Assembly (NCBI GenBank): GCA_029553165.1 | Contig: JAKPCT010000087.1 | Coordinates: forward strand, 1 to 62,257 | Source of the DNA: Bacillota bacterium | GTDB taxonomy: Bacteria; Bacillota; UBA4882; UBA8346 | Direction of reading: 5' to 3' | Length of the DNA stretch: 62,257 bases | Part shown: piece after piece, positions 34,801-43,362 of the stretch | How the letters are laid out: each line of letters starts with the position of its first letter | Position numbering within the stretch: position 1 is the stretch's first letter | Program-made: the position numbers and the translations under genes | Notes under the pieces: model-generated | Told to the model about the DNA's origin: nothing | Seen by the model: the letters and a program-made list of their open reading frames with translations, nothing else | Databases searched by the model: none

Positions 34801-35530
34801 CGTCCAAAAGCTGTTTGGCAAGATCAAGATCGCGCTTACGCAGGGCATAAAAGGCTTCCTCACGATAATCGATAAACAGGTCGAAATCACAAGCGCCATT
34901 TAAGAAGTCATAACTAAAATCAGGAGAATGGTTTTCAATCTTGCTGATAACAAAAATAATAAACTCTTCCGGAAAGGTTTTACAGAGTGACAAATGTTGT
35001 TCTTTCCATGAAAAATGTTCATCAAAGAGTTGCCAGATTTTATGTGGGATTCTGAAGTTTGTCATCAAAAAATGAAGAAGCCGGTACTGGATCTCAAGGC
35101 GTAGGTCAATCCGCCAGTAACTGTCTGATTCCAGTAGCTCGCTCCAGGCTCTCTCATTGATTCGAAGTGAAAAATTATTATAGATCTTTGTTACCTGCTC
35201 CATAAATTGGGCAACAAGCTCATCTTTGGATGTTGTTAATGAAATTTTTTGTTGGTCAGTACTTGATGGATCCAAACTGGGGATGTCAACAACAGATTGG
35301 GATAGTTGTTTCTTAGTGTCTGTTTGGTCTGCGGTTGTATTCAAAACCGGAGCAGGTACAACTTTTAATACTTTGGCTTCGTTTAAAGCTGCTTCATAAG
35401 CAATCCGCAACCGGTTAAATCCTTCAGGATCCTCTTCAGGATGATGGATTCGTAACTTAAGAGCATAGGCTTTTTTGATTGTTTTGATTTCAACTGTTGG
35501 TTCAATTCCTAATATTTCCCAGCAATTCAT
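31895..35530 (-). CDS. J-domain plus TPR-array protein, 1211 aa
   Basis: Residues 1-48 form a J-like domain (MNCWEILGIEPTVEIKTIKK, then HHPEEDPEGFNRLRIAYEAAL) in which the canonical HPD tripeptide reads HPE. A linker and a helical region of about 180 residues follow, then at least twenty tetratricopeptide units up to the C-terminus (for example DYWENKGELLEKLNRNKEAQ). No signal peptide is present, so it is cytosolic. J proteins deliver clients to Hsp70 and stimulate its ATPase. The neighbouring hscC, 140 bp upstream, is the obvious partner. The related protein at 44480-47407 has the same architecture. Confidence 0.85.
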   Translation of the reverse strand: MNCWEILGIEPTVEIKTIKKAYALKLRIHHPEEDPEGFNRLRIAYEAALNEAKVLKVVPAPVLNTTADQTDTKKQLSQSVVDIPSLDPSSTDQQKISLTTSKDELVAQFMEQVTKIYNNFSLRINERAWSELLESDSYWRIDLRLEIQYRLLHFLMTNFRIPHKIWQLFDEHFSWKEQHLSLCKTFPEEFIIFVISKIENHSPDFSYDFLNGACDFDLFIDYREEAFYALRKRDLDLAKQLLDAANQIYAGDPDLRRLLARYYCLTNQIDAALAEYNQILTINDQDLDAHLNRALLLQKSGNYKTAINDYQWLLTQLPDDPRILSGLANCYSKLGILLEAKTLYEQIFEAYPYDVDALFQIAGINYQLVAQYRQDLSINPNNTKLRYEIASLLYELREYQDCYEEIKVIQNRPDLDSATLLLIGQVLCQLGKVDEGLEWTNQALERSHQEGGNGYQILVERGNILNQNGRYHEAIEDFLAALKINAYNPELLYSLAESYRRIDLLPQCIDYATRAIALKDDNWLYYSTRGLAYFYSGYYQEAKADHQIVVDHSKTFAQARFRLAFCHLNLEEYEQAIECFSEAWDYDNAQVETYFFKAFAYIQINNFEAALENINSYIEQEPDSVVGYFLKGYIYQLLEMPDQASLEYCNGSELIPDNYLLAKTAFYSINQQGLSPESIKFLNQLVNLTPYDELVQTMVAVAFMQLDDENAAQRVIEDYHLAIKDYSQVLKSDFSNYLLGQAKVLTGQQRSDTINYQQRYQLLVANLKANYNFLNTEQIANDETSLKFFRSTLDNYLNGFTNFAVLSTNTGDLRGLLNWIDILMEMGEFDLALPKYYLILNEIKNQTINFAEHQITLYQICHNTFKHEWLLRENERDEQALELITRFIDSISSYEESFVAKVLAEAWNRKGAILESSKRYSEALSCYNQAIKSNANTLSYWYDKAELLEKLNSAESLRCYRQLLELAPNDNELWRKTGIVLEDLSDYSAALSCYNGALKIAPHDSWTWANKGKCLENMGKYKEALGCYDKAILYEPTTSLFWNYKIKLLLLLDRIKEAMDCSNEALKIHPNCSVLWNCQGELFNRFENYQKALDCFDKAIKYADQDEDVEGYLNNKAKCLVNLNDFDAAFDCLNEALKINPEHDITWCNKGVAYYFLEMYEAALECLDEALKINPDDPDYWENKGELLEKLNRNKEAQLCYQKARIMKQKK

Positions 35531-35670
35531 AACCGCATGTAACCTTCCTATTGATAATTTCCGTTACTAATCTCTGTATACTTCCCTATTATTTAAGTAT
35601 ATCTTTATTATTTCTTAATCTGAAATTGATACATTTAAAAGTATTTATAAAGATAGTACGATCCTTAATC

Positions 35671-37371
35671 TCAAAATTGCTGTTGATTTTCAAGGCGCTC
35701 AAAGAACTCACTCAATGATTTGGCAATTTTCTTAATTTGCTTTTCATCCTGGCTGTTGAGTGCATTTTCAAACTCAATTAATGCGGCAGCAATTTGATTG
35801 CGCGTCTCGCCAAGAGTTTCTTCATACAAGCGTTCACCACGAGCCAGTAACAACCGATTTTCCGTCTTATCACGGGGATGGATTTTTAGGGCTTCTAAAG
35901 CCTTTAACCGCTCCTTAATCTCTGCTTCGGACATCAATCCTGGGTTTTCTTCAATGACAATACTCTGTTTTTGACCGGTACTTACTATCGTTACTTCAAC
36001 TTCTAGAATACCATTGATATCGTACGTATAGCGAACATCGATTGCCTCCTTACCGGCAGGTGCAGGAGGAACATTAACCACTAGTTCACCTAACTTAATA
36101 TTGTTATCGGTAAGCCGGCTTTCACCTTGATAAATACCAACTCTAACCTGTTCCTGAAAATCACTGATAGTATAAAATCGTTCAATTCTACTTACCGGGA
36201 TGATCGTATTCCGTTCAATTATGGGATGAAAGTGACCTTTTTCGTAACCAGAACCAGTCTGGACAGCAACCTCTGTCCCCAGCGTGTAAGGGCAGACATC
36301 AGTTAAAACGATCTCTTTAATTGCCGCATCGCGCTGCTTCATTCCCGCCTGGATCCCGGCTCCTAATGCTACCACTTCATCAGGATTCAAATGACAGGAA
36401 GGAAACCTGCCAAATAACTTACTGATAAAGCTTCTGATCAGTGGCATCTTGGTTGCGCCACCTACCAGGATGATCTCATCTAATTGATCCGGGTTGATTG
36501 CTGCGTCTCGGATCGCCCTTTCGATTGGTAACCGTAACCGGTTGATTAATGGTTTGGCAATATTTTCAAATTCGGCTGCACTAAGTTTCCATTCATATAA
36601 TTTGTCATTAATTGTACAAGAGATAACTCCATTCTTCTCACTCTCGCCAAGCTGACGTTTACAGACTTCTGCTTGCTTCCAGATATTCGAACGGGTTTTT
36701 TCATCCAAATCAGTTTCCGCCAAATTATTTTCTGCCAGAAAATGTTTGAAGATTAGTTCGGTAAAATCTTCGCCACCTAGATAATTATCACCGGCAATTG
36801 ACTTAACCTCCATAACATTTTCGAATATTTCCAGGATTGAGACATCAAAAGTCCCACCGCCTAAATCAAAGATTAAGAAGTTTGTCTCGTCTTTTTGTTG
36901 GTGCAGTCCATAGGCAATAGCTGCAGCAGTTGGTTCATTGATGATTCGCTCAACTTTTAAACCGGCAAGTTCACCGGCTCTTTTGGTTGCCTTGCGTTGG
37001 GTGTCATTAAAGTAAGCAGGCACACTGATAATTGCTTCTTCAACTTTAACCCCTAAGAATGATTCGGCATCATTTTTTAACGAACGAATAATCAGCGAGG
37101 ATAATTCTTCGGGTAAGAACTCAAATTTACCTAATTTGATAACTTTGTTGGTCCCCATATAGCGTTTAAAAGCAGCTACGGTTAATTGGGGATGGGTTAG
37201 CAACCGTTGTTTCGCAACTTCTCCAACCAGAATTTCATCATTATCATCAATACTAATCACTGATGGAGTGAGATTACTTCCTAAAACATTGGGGATAAGT
37301 TTGACACCATCTTCTGACCAGTATGCTACCAAACTATTGGTTGTTCCTAAATCAATTCCGATTAATGCCAT
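35671..37371 (-). CDS. hscC: HscC-type Hsp70 chaperone
   Basis: The start ATG 37371 follows GAAGGTGA. The 566-residue protein has a full Hsp70 ATPase domain (GIDLGTTNS, IINEPTAAAIAYGL, IFDLGGGTFDVS, ILVGGATKMPL) and a substrate-binding domain (PIIERNTIIPVSR, IDVRYTYDINGILEVEV) but only a short lid. Its length and sequence follow HscC rather than DnaK, for example SSLIIRSLKNDAESFL and LTDVCPYTLG. HscC is an ATP-dependent chaperone with specialised J partners. Here the J/TPR and DUF1266 genes follow directly. A candidate promoter lies upstream. Confidence 0.9.
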   Translation of the reverse strand: MALIGIDLGTTNSLVAYWSEDGVKLIPNVLGSNLTPSVISIDDNDEILVGEVAKQRLLTHPQLTVAAFKRYMGTNKVIKLGKFEFLPEELSSLIIRSLKNDAESFLGVKVEEAIISVPAYFNDTQRKATKRAGELAGLKVERIINEPTAAAIAYGLHQQKDETNFLIFDLGGGTFDVSILEIFENVMEVKSIAGDNYLGGEDFTELIFKHFLAENNLAETDLDEKTRSNIWKQAEVCKRQLGESEKNGVISCTINDKLYEWKLSAAEFENIAKPLINRLRLPIERAIRDAAINPDQLDEIILVGGATKMPLIRSFISKLFGRFPSCHLNPDEVVALGAGIQAGMKQRDAAIKEIVLTDVCPYTLGTEVAVQTGSGYEKGHFHPIIERNTIIPVSRIERFYTISDFQEQVRVGIYQGESRLTDNNIKLGELVVNVPPAPAGKEAIDVRYTYDINGILEVEVTIVSTGQKQSIVIEENPGLMSEAEIKERLKALEALKIHPRDKTENRLLLARGERLYEETLGETRNQIAAALIEFENALNSQDEKQIKKIAKSLSEFFERLENQQQF

Positions 37372-37416
37372 TAACAATCACCTTCAAATATATAAATCCA
37401 TATTGTTAATATCTAA

Positions 37417-37443
37417 TTTATAATATATTTCAATTCCTGTCAA
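37417..37443 (-). promoter_or_regulatory. Candidate promoter of hscC
   Basis: On the minus strand TTGACA (37438-37443) is followed after about 15 bases by TATAAA (37417-37422), some 45 bp before the hscC start. The spacing is short, so the exact -10 is uncertain. No CIRCE-type heat-shock operator is visible. Confidence 0.45.
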
Positions 37444-37832
37444 TCAATTATTTCAATAATTACAAAATTATATTAAAATTGTCTAATCCAATCCCCAAAT
37501 TAATCCGATAAAAGATCTCGGCAGTTTGAATAATGTCATTTCAAAAATGAATTGAATCTTAGTTCAATTTTATCATATTTTGTATCTTTATTATTTCGTC
37601 CGTTTAAAAAATAGATAAATGAAAATAAGCAATGTTAATCAATGGGATTGTTTCCATTATTACATTGCTTTTGATGTTAATCCGGAATACGGTTAGTTAA
37701 TAATATCGTTTCTTTCAATTATATTTCACTTATTCTTAACATAAAAGTTACATTTGAGGATTACAATTGGAATATATGTTTGTCTCTGGTGTTTAATATA
37801 AATTTGCTCTAATAAAAGGGGGTTATTTACAT
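37444..37832. other. AT-rich intergenic stretch with one hairpin
   Basis: This region separates the hscC promoter from a small zinc-ribbon gene. It contains an imperfect inverted repeat at 37629-37668 (GCAATGTTAATCAATGG against CCATTATTACATTGC) followed on the plus strand by TTTTG. No gene ends there, so it may be an attenuator or a leftover terminator. I see no other feature. Confidence 0.4.
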
Positions 37833-37988
37833 ATGGCTTTTGCTACTGCTAAATCGGTTCGTGGAGTCTATAAATGTTCAGTTTGTCAGCATTTGGTTTT
37901 ATTAGAGGACAATAAAAATGAACAACCGGTTTGTCCCAGGTGTACCGGTATTACCAGCAATAATAAGAAGACCAAAAGTAAAGCTTAA
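37833..37988 (+). CDS. Small zinc-ribbon protein, 51 aa
   Basis: An AAGGGGG site lies ten bases before ATG 37833. The 51-residue product has two CxxC knuckles, CSVC at 15-18 and CPRC about 20 residues later, then a Lys-rich tail. This is the layout of a rubredoxin-like or zinc-ribbon mini-protein. It stands alone on the plus strand between hscC and the GH18 gene, converging with the latter at 32 bp. The family is not recognised, but the paired cysteines and ribosome binding site make it credible. Confidence 0.7.
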   Translation: MAFATAKSVRGVYKCSVCQHLVLLEDNKNEQPVCPRCTGITSNNKKTKSKA

Positions 37989-38020
37989 TCTCAAAAAGAT
38001 TAATTATCCTTAAAATCAGC

Positions 38021-39217
38021 TTAGTCCCTCTTGAAACTCTCAACTTCCTCCCACGTTGCCGGATCTTCTCCGCCCAAACGCCAAAATGTTATTCCCTTAA
38101 CAATAGCTTTGAATTCCTTAATCACTTTTAATCTCTCCTTAATACTCACACTATCCTGGTAATAGACAGTTCTGATTACACCGCCGGATTGATATTCGAA
38201 GTGTAACTCAACATTTTTTTGATAAGGACTGCAAATCGGATCAGTTGAATGGTCGACATCATTACGACTTAAATTGCGGTAACCATTTTGAGATTGGATC
38301 GTTAACACATCCTGGTACATTACTTCTTTGGCTGACATTCCTCCACCCCAATCGAGACCGTAGAGTGGCAACCCGACAATGATTTTGTTGTGAACTTCCT
38401 TAATTGTAGCAGCATAGCTTAATACATCACGTAACCAGTCAATTGGAGCAATCGGTCCGGGATGATAGTTCAACCAATGGTAGTCATAAACCATAATTTT
38501 TAAAGTGTTAACATGTGGCGCCAACTTACGCCAATCCTGTGCACCAGGTCCATTCCAGGTAGCCGCATCGGATGTTTTGGCATATACGGCTACCGATAGT
38601 AACTTTTGGTGTTTTTTTAATGCTGCTCCTAATTCGGCGATAAAAGCAGTAAAAGCGTCCCGGTCTGCAAATGAGAGATTCTCATAATCAATATCAATTC
38701 CGTCATATCCTTCGTTTAATACTAAGGTCGTAATTTCATTTACATGTCGTGTCCTTAAGGCTGGATCATTAATTATTTTTCTGATTACTGTGGTATCGAA
38801 GTTATAGGTTCCAAAGTTTTGGATCGATGGGACCAGTTTAACACCGTTGGTCTGGGCCATATAAGTAACCTCACCGCGATTTTTGGCTTTTAACGTAAAT
38901 GGGGTGCCGGGTTCCTGAAAGTACCGCGGATTTAGGTTATACCACATTGGGTTAATCTCATTAAAAAGATTGCTGTTTTTTGAAAAACTCTCAAATCCCC
39001 TGTTTTCCTGGTAAGGAGCTAACCAGGCCGCAATATATGCTCTCGAATTTATGGAACCGTTATCAGGTTTGGTACCTGTTTTTGATCCGGGATCAAGAAT
39101 TGGATTGAGCTCGGAATCGTTCGGTTGGCTGTCAGTATTTTTTTGGGGGGTTGATGAGGAACCCATACAGCTGGAAAGTAACAGGACCACCATACTTATG
39201 ATCAGTAGTTTTTTCAT
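38021..39217 (-). CDS. GH18-family lipoprotein (chitinase/spore-lysin-like)
   Basis: From ATG 39217 (GAGG five bases upstream) the protein has 398 residues, with a lipoprotein signal ending LLLSSC (Cys17) and a Ser/Pro/Asn-rich linker. The GH18 barrel carries the catalytic motif DGIDIDYE at about 172-179, then LKIMVYDYHW, VGLPLYGLDW and GITFWRLGGED. These are typical of the YaaH/SleL-like branch, which cleaves N-acetylglucosamine-containing polymers such as spore cortex. Unlike those, it has no LysM and is membrane-anchored. It is monocistronic. Confidence 0.88.
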   Translation of the reverse strand: MKKLLIISMVVLLLSSCMGSSSTPQKNTDSQPNDSELNPILDPGSKTGTKPDNGSINSRAYIAAWLAPYQENRGFESFSKNSNLFNEINPMWYNLNPRYFQEPGTPFTLKAKNRGEVTYMAQTNGVKLVPSIQNFGTYNFDTTVIRKIINDPALRTRHVNEITTLVLNEGYDGIDIDYENLSFADRDAFTAFIAELGAALKKHQKLLSVAVYAKTSDAATWNGPGAQDWRKLAPHVNTLKIMVYDYHWLNYHPGPIAPIDWLRDVLSYAATIKEVHNKIIVGLPLYGLDWGGGMSAKEVMYQDVLTIQSQNGYRNLSRNDVDHSTDPICSPYQKNVELHFEYQSGGVIRTVYYQDSVSIKERLKVIKEFKAIVKGITFWRLGGEDPATWEEVESFKRD

Positions 39218-39315
39218 CACTGCCTCTGCTCCATCGGGATAGATATTAAATTTGGTTTTTTACAATAATAATTAAAGTTACCAACCAATACTCCTGCTGG
39301 GAAATGTTCACTTGC

Positions 39316-39353
39316 AAAAAGAAATAACCCTTTGGGAAACTCAAAGGGTTATT
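39316..39353 (-). terminator. Terminator of the oad operon
   Basis: AATAACCCTTTG and CAAAGGGTTATT form a perfect 12-bp stem with a 7-base loop, followed by TTCTTTTT on the minus strand, 22 bp after the oadA stop. Confidence 0.9.
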
Positions 39354-39374
39354 TTGGCAACAGACTTTTTAAGC

Positions 39375-40706
39375 TTATTTACCGCGGTGTTTAAAGAATT
39401 CGATGGCTACATCCGGGAAGAAGATGTAGGTTAAAACATCTTCTTCTTGTTGATAATACTCCATGATTTCTTTACGGGCTTTATCGATCATTGGTTCCAG
39501 ATCATCGGCTGGACGATGGGTAATCGGCTTTTCATCACCAATAATCAGTTTTTGAACTTCAGGATTAATTGGTGCTGGAGGCCGGCCATACATTCCCCGA
39601 ACATAATCTTTGATTTCCTTGGGCACAACACTATAGCGTTTGCCGGTGAGAACATTTAATACCGCTTGAGTTCCAACCATCTGGCTGGTTGGGGTAACCA
39701 GTGGCGGATATCCCAATTCTTCTCTGGTACGAGGGACTTCAGCTAATACTTCCTCATAACGGTGTGCGGCGTTTTGACCGGCTAATTGATTTCGCAGATT
39801 GGAGATCATTCCACCAGGAATCTGATATGATAAAACTGCAGTATCCACTTCAATTGGAGTTTGGATATCACTGTAGTTCTTTTTAAGGTTTTTAAAATGT
39901 TGATTGATTGGTGCTAACTTTGCTAAATTGATTCCAGTATCATAAGGTGTATCTTGTAAAGCTGCAACCAATGTTTCCGTAGGTGGTTGTGATGTTCCCA
40001 TTGCTAATGCTGAGATTGCGGTATCAACAACATCAACACCGGCTTCAATTGCTTTTAAATAAGTCATTGAAGCCAAACCACTGGTATAGTGTGTATGAAG
40101 CTGGAGCATTGTATTTACTTCGCTCTTTAACCTGGTTACCAATTCAACCGCATCATATGGCTTTAGTAATCCTGCCATATCTTTGATACAGATTGAGTCA
40201 CAACCAAGTTCGATTAATTCTTTGGCCAGTTTAATATAGGAATCAATATTATGTACCGGACTGATAGTATAGACAACTGTTCCTTGAACATGTGCCCCTG
40301 CTTCTTTTGAAGCCCGGATTGCGACTTCCATATTTCGAATATCATTTAAGGCATCAAAGATTCGAATAATGCTAATTCCATTATCAACAGCGCGATGACA
40401 AAAAGTTCTTACAACATCATCTGGATAATGACGATATCCTAAAATATTTTGTCCACGTAATAACATTTGCAGTGGGGTTTTACGAATTACAGCTTTTAAA
40501 CGGCGTAACCTTACCCACGGATCTTCTTTAAGAAACCTTAAGCAACTGTCAAACGTGGCTCCCCCCCAGGCTTCCAACGAATGATAGCCAACCTCATCAA
40601 TCATCTCCGCAACCGCCATCATATCATCAGTCTTCATTCTGGTAGCCCATAATGACTGATGAGCATCGCGGAAAACGGTTTCAGTAATTTTTACAGGACG
40701 TTTCAT
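39375..40706 (-). CDS. oadA: Oxaloacetate decarboxylase alpha-type carboxyltransferase
   Basis: This 443-residue subunit has the PC/OAD carboxyltransferase barrel: VFRDAHQSLWATR with metal ligand Asp14, CIKDMAGLL with Lys175, and LHTHYTSG with His204 and His206. The C-terminal PYC/OADA conserved domain follows, but there is no biotin domain. The biotin carrier is a separate gene upstream. It moves CO2 from oxaloacetate (or a related acid) to carrier biotin. The better start is ATG 40706, seven bases from GGAGG, rather than ATG 40712. It is the last gene of the operon. Confidence 0.92.
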   Translation of the reverse strand: MKRPVKITETVFRDAHQSLWATRMKTDDMMAVAEMIDEVGYHSLEAWGGATFDSCLRFLKEDPWVRLRRLKAVIRKTPLQMLLRGQNILGYRHYPDDVVRTFCHRAVDNGISIIRIFDALNDIRNMEVAIRASKEAGAHVQGTVVYTISPVHNIDSYIKLAKELIELGCDSICIKDMAGLLKPYDAVELVTRLKSEVNTMLQLHTHYTSGLASMTYLKAIEAGVDVVDTAISALAMGTSQPPTETLVAALQDTPYDTGINLAKLAPINQHFKNLKKNYSDIQTPIEVDTAVLSYQIPGGMISNLRNQLAGQNAAHRYEEVLAEVPRTREELGYPPLVTPTSQMVGTQAVLNVLTGKRYSVVPKEIKDYVRGMYGRPPAPINPEVQKLIIGDEKPITHRPADDLEPMIDKARKEIMEYYQQEEDVLTYIFFPDVAIEFFKHRGK

Positions 40707-40723
40707 ATCCATGCCTCCTGATT

Positions 40724-41884
40724 TTAAGATAAACTAACTAATAGCAAACCAGCAGCGACAGCCGAACCAATAACTCCGGCAACGTTTGGTCCCATTGCGT
40801 GCATTAAAAGGTAATTACTGGGGCAATCTTCGGTCCCAACTTTATGGGCGACACGGGCTGCCATTGGTACGGCCGAGACTCCAGCGGCGCCAATTAAAGG
40901 ATTGATTTTACCACCGGAAAATTTACACATTATTCGTCCGAATAATAATCCGCCGATAGTACTGAAGGCAAAAGCAGCCAATCCTAACGCAATGATTCCC
41001 AGTGTTGACGGACTAAGAAATCTTTCGGCTTTCGCAGTTGCACCAACAGATACTCCTAAGAAGATTGTAATTATATTGATCAGTTCATTTTGCGCGGTTT
41101 TGGATAAACGTTCAACTACTCCGGATTCACGTAACAGATTGCCAAACATTAAACAAGCAATCAAGGGAGCAGCTGAAGGTAGTAGAATTGAGCAAATAAC
41201 CGTAACCATAACAGAGAAGATTATTTTTTCTAATTTTGAAACTGGACGGAGTTGCTCCATAACAATTTGCCGTTCTTTTTTGGGGACAATCCAGCGCATT
41301 AACGGCGGTTGAATAATCGGGATCAACGCCATGTAAGAGTAGGCAGCAATCGCTATTGCTCCTAATAACTCCGGTTTTAGCTTACTTGTTAAAAAGATCG
41401 CTGTCGGTCCATCCGCTCCTCCGATTATTCCAATCGAAGCCGCTGCTTTTAAATCGTAAGGAAAAACATTTGGAAAAAGAGTATTTAAAAGAACTGCTCC
41501 TAATAATGCTGCAAAAATTCCAAGTTGTGCCGCAGCACCGAGCAGAATACTTTTGGGGTTGGCAATTAGCGGGCCAAAGTCAGTCATTGCACCAACACCT
41601 AAAAAGATTAATGGCGGATAAATTCCGAGTTTTACGCCTTGATATAAATAGTAGATTAGACCTCCGGCATCGGTTCCGGATGGCGGATTCGTCAGGTCAA
41701 ATTCACCGAGTGGCAGGTTGGTAAGTAAAACACCAAAAGCGATTGGTAATAACAATAATGGCTCATACTGTTTTTTTATTGCCAAATAAAATAAGATAAA
41801 TGAAATAATGATCATTAATACTTGCTGCCAGGTGATCGTGAAAAAACCGGTTGTTTTTAAGAGTTCCAGTAAGTTGATCTCCAT
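40724..41884 (-). CDS. oadB: Na+-translocating decarboxylase beta subunit
   Basis: This 386-residue integral membrane protein has about nine to eleven segments and the family's GGADGPTAIF motif. It couples decarboxylation of carboxybiotin to export of Na+ through the membrane. AGGAGG precedes the ATG by six bases. It lies between the biotin carrier and OadA genes with 12 and 17 bp gaps. The same subunit type serves oxaloacetate, methylmalonyl-CoA and glutaconyl-CoA decarboxylases. The PC/OADA-type partner indicates an oxaloacetate- or pyruvate-carboxylase-like substrate. Confidence 0.93.
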   Translation of the reverse strand: MEINLLELLKTTGFFTITWQQVLMIIISFILFYLAIKKQYEPLLLLPIAFGVLLTNLPLGEFDLTNPPSGTDAGGLIYYLYQGVKLGIYPPLIFLGVGAMTDFGPLIANPKSILLGAAAQLGIFAALLGAVLLNTLFPNVFPYDLKAAASIGIIGGADGPTAIFLTSKLKPELLGAIAIAAYSYMALIPIIQPPLMRWIVPKKERQIVMEQLRPVSKLEKIIFSVMVTVICSILLPSAAPLIACLMFGNLLRESGVVERLSKTAQNELINIITIFLGVSVGATAKAERFLSPSTLGIIALGLAAFAFSTIGGLLFGRIMCKFSGGKINPLIGAAGVSAVPMAARVAHKVGTEDCPSNYLLMHAMGPNVAGVIGSAVAAGLLLVSLS

Positions 41885-41896
41885 TGTTTGCTCCTC

Positions 41897-42259
41897 CTAT
41901 AATGAACGCAGGGATACTAAAAGGTCTCCGACATTTACCATTGCGCCGGTTTGGGTAAAGATCTCCTTTACAACCCCTGCTTCAGGGGCAACAATTTCAT
42001 TCTCCATCTTTAGGGCTTCTAAAGTAAGTAACACTTGTCCGTATTTAACTTCATCTCCGGGTTTGACTTTAATCGACATAATACTTCCCGCTAACGGTGA
42101 ATTAACCGTAATATCTCCGGCTTCAGCAGTACCAGGTTTAGAAGTAATTGGTTTTTCAGCTGGTGAGCTTATTGAAGAAGTTGCAGCAGCTGATTGACTG
42201 GTTTCTTCTACTGTAACTTCATAAACTTTACCATTAACTGTGACTTTATAATTCTGCAT
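41897..42259 (-). CDS. Biotin carboxyl carrier protein of the Na+ decarboxylase
   Basis: The 120-residue protein has a short N-terminal domain (YKVTVNGKVYEVTVEE), an Ala/Ser/Pro-rich flexible linker (about 20-50) and a biotinyl domain with the biotinylation site EALKMEN, Lys84. It carries the carboxyl group between OadA and OadB. In many bacteria this domain is fused to OadA, but here it is free, as in gcdC/mmdC-type carriers. AGGAGG precedes the ATG. Confidence 0.92.
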   Translation of the reverse strand: MQNYKVTVNGKVYEVTVEETSQSAAATSSISSPAEKPITSKPGTAEAGDITVNSPLAGSIMSIKVKPGDEVKYGQVLLTLEALKMENEIVAPEAGVVKEIFTQTGAMVNVGDLLVSLRSL

Positions 42260-42288
42260 ATTGTATACCTCCTAAAATTAAAAAATAT

Positions 42289-42546
42289 TTAACATTGTTT
42301 TATTTTAATATTCAAATTTTTCCGTTCCGGAAATTTGGTTGCAAATACTGCCATAATAGCTGCCAGTTCTTCTTCAGTTTCACCAGAACTATTATCAATT
42401 TTTTGCATAGCAACATTTGTTTTCGGAAGATTCTTCGTAACTAACACTGACATCGCATTCATAAGACCCATCAGTAAAACTAAAACAATAAAAACCATTG
42501 TCATACCAACGAGCAGAAGCTGAATCCCCGCCTGCAAATTTTCCAT
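42289..42546 (-). CDS. oadG: OadG-family gamma subunit
   Basis: This 85-residue protein has one N-terminal membrane span (LLLVGMTMVFIVLVLLMGLM) and an acidic cytosolic tail with EEELAAIMAVFA, the usual OadG/MmdD pattern. It assembles alpha and beta subunits at the membrane. AGGAGG precedes the ATG by six bases. It is the first gene of the operon oadG / carrier / oadB / oadA. Confidence 0.85.
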   Translation of the reverse strand: MENLQAGIQLLLVGMTMVFIVLVLLMGLMNAMSVLVTKNLPKTNVAMQKIDNSSGETEEELAAIMAVFATKFPERKNLNIKIKQC

Positions 42547-42895
42547 AAGTTACCTCCTCTCTGCTGACAAAATTCAGTTACTTACATAATTATCCGACAC
42601 TATTAACCGCTTATGTAATAGTGATTAATAAAAACAAAAAATCCTTCCCCTTATACCATAATTATATCTGATCCGCAAGATATTGCAAGCTATAACCGAC
42701 TTTATTTGGGTTTTAACTTAAATTTAATCTATTTTAAATTATCTAGTAATTGTTTTCACTATTTAAAATTAAAATTTGCGGTTTAAACCTAATATTAATG
42801 ATTTGACTTATTATTGAATAATCCGCCTTCATTTGATCTAATTAACAATTTTTTAATGTTTTTGTCGGGCATAATTCTGTATATGTAAAACAATA
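42547..42895. other. Promoter region upstream of the oad operon
   Basis: This 349-bp AT-rich stretch lies between the oadG start and the tmRNA terminator. It must contain the oad promoter. I see no clear consensus pair, riboswitch or protein-like frame. Confidence 0.45.
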
Positions 42896-42930
42896 CAAAA
42901 AAAACCCGAAGCTCTTTTAAGCTACGGGTT
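42896..42930 (-). terminator. tmRNA terminator
   Basis: AACCCGTAGCT pairs with AGCTTCGGGTT (one mismatch) around TAAAAG, followed by eight or more T on the minus strand. It lies about 40 bp beyond the tmRNA 3' CCA. Confidence 0.88.
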
Positions 42931-42970
42931 GTAATTGAAATATTTATTATATTTATTGAGTTAATTATTA

Positions 42971-43320
42971 TGGTGGAGGCGGGGGGAGTCGAACCCCCGT
43001 CCGAAAAGGTATTCAAAGAAGCTTCTCCGAGTGCAGACCGCAATTTAAACTTCGCTTGTTTCACGTCTACGGACGGACTTGAAACTTGCTATCGCGATCG
43101 TCTTAGCACTAACCTCCGCGAATTGGTTAATGAGCGCCCCGGTTTGTTTGACGCCCGCCCCGACCTCCCGGGTTAAGTTCGGTTTGGACGGCTACTTATA
43201 TTAAGCAGCTAAAGCGTAATTATTATTGGCACTTAATGTGCTTGCTGCAGTTTAACGAGGCCACAGCACCTCGACTCGCTACTTCAATGCCTACTCTCCC
43301 CGTCGAAACCGGTCGCCCCC
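42971..43320 (-). ncRNA. ssrA: Transfer-messenger RNA (tmRNA)
   Basis: The RNA begins GGGGGCGACCGGTTTCGACG and ends in a tRNA-like half with GGTTCGACTCCCCCC and CCTCCACCA, giving about 350 nt in one piece. The tag frame at 43201-43230 encodes ANNNYALAA followed by TAA. With SmpB it frees ribosomes stalled on broken mRNA and marks the product for proteolysis. The smpB gene lies 43 bp upstream on the same strand. Confidence 0.97.
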
Positions 43321-43362
43321 AAAAACTTTGAAAGCTTAAGAGTAACAATTGAATAATGAAAT

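Noticed and set aside
37629-37668. Hairpin as a terminator for hscC or the small zinc-ribbon gene
   Set aside because: It lies upstream of both genes, so it cannot end either transcript. It is recorded only as a hairpin.
42795-43064. Minus-strand frame of 89 codons overlapping the tmRNA 3' end
   Set aside because: It runs through the tmRNA acceptor arm and terminator. These are RNA-gene bases, not a protein gene.
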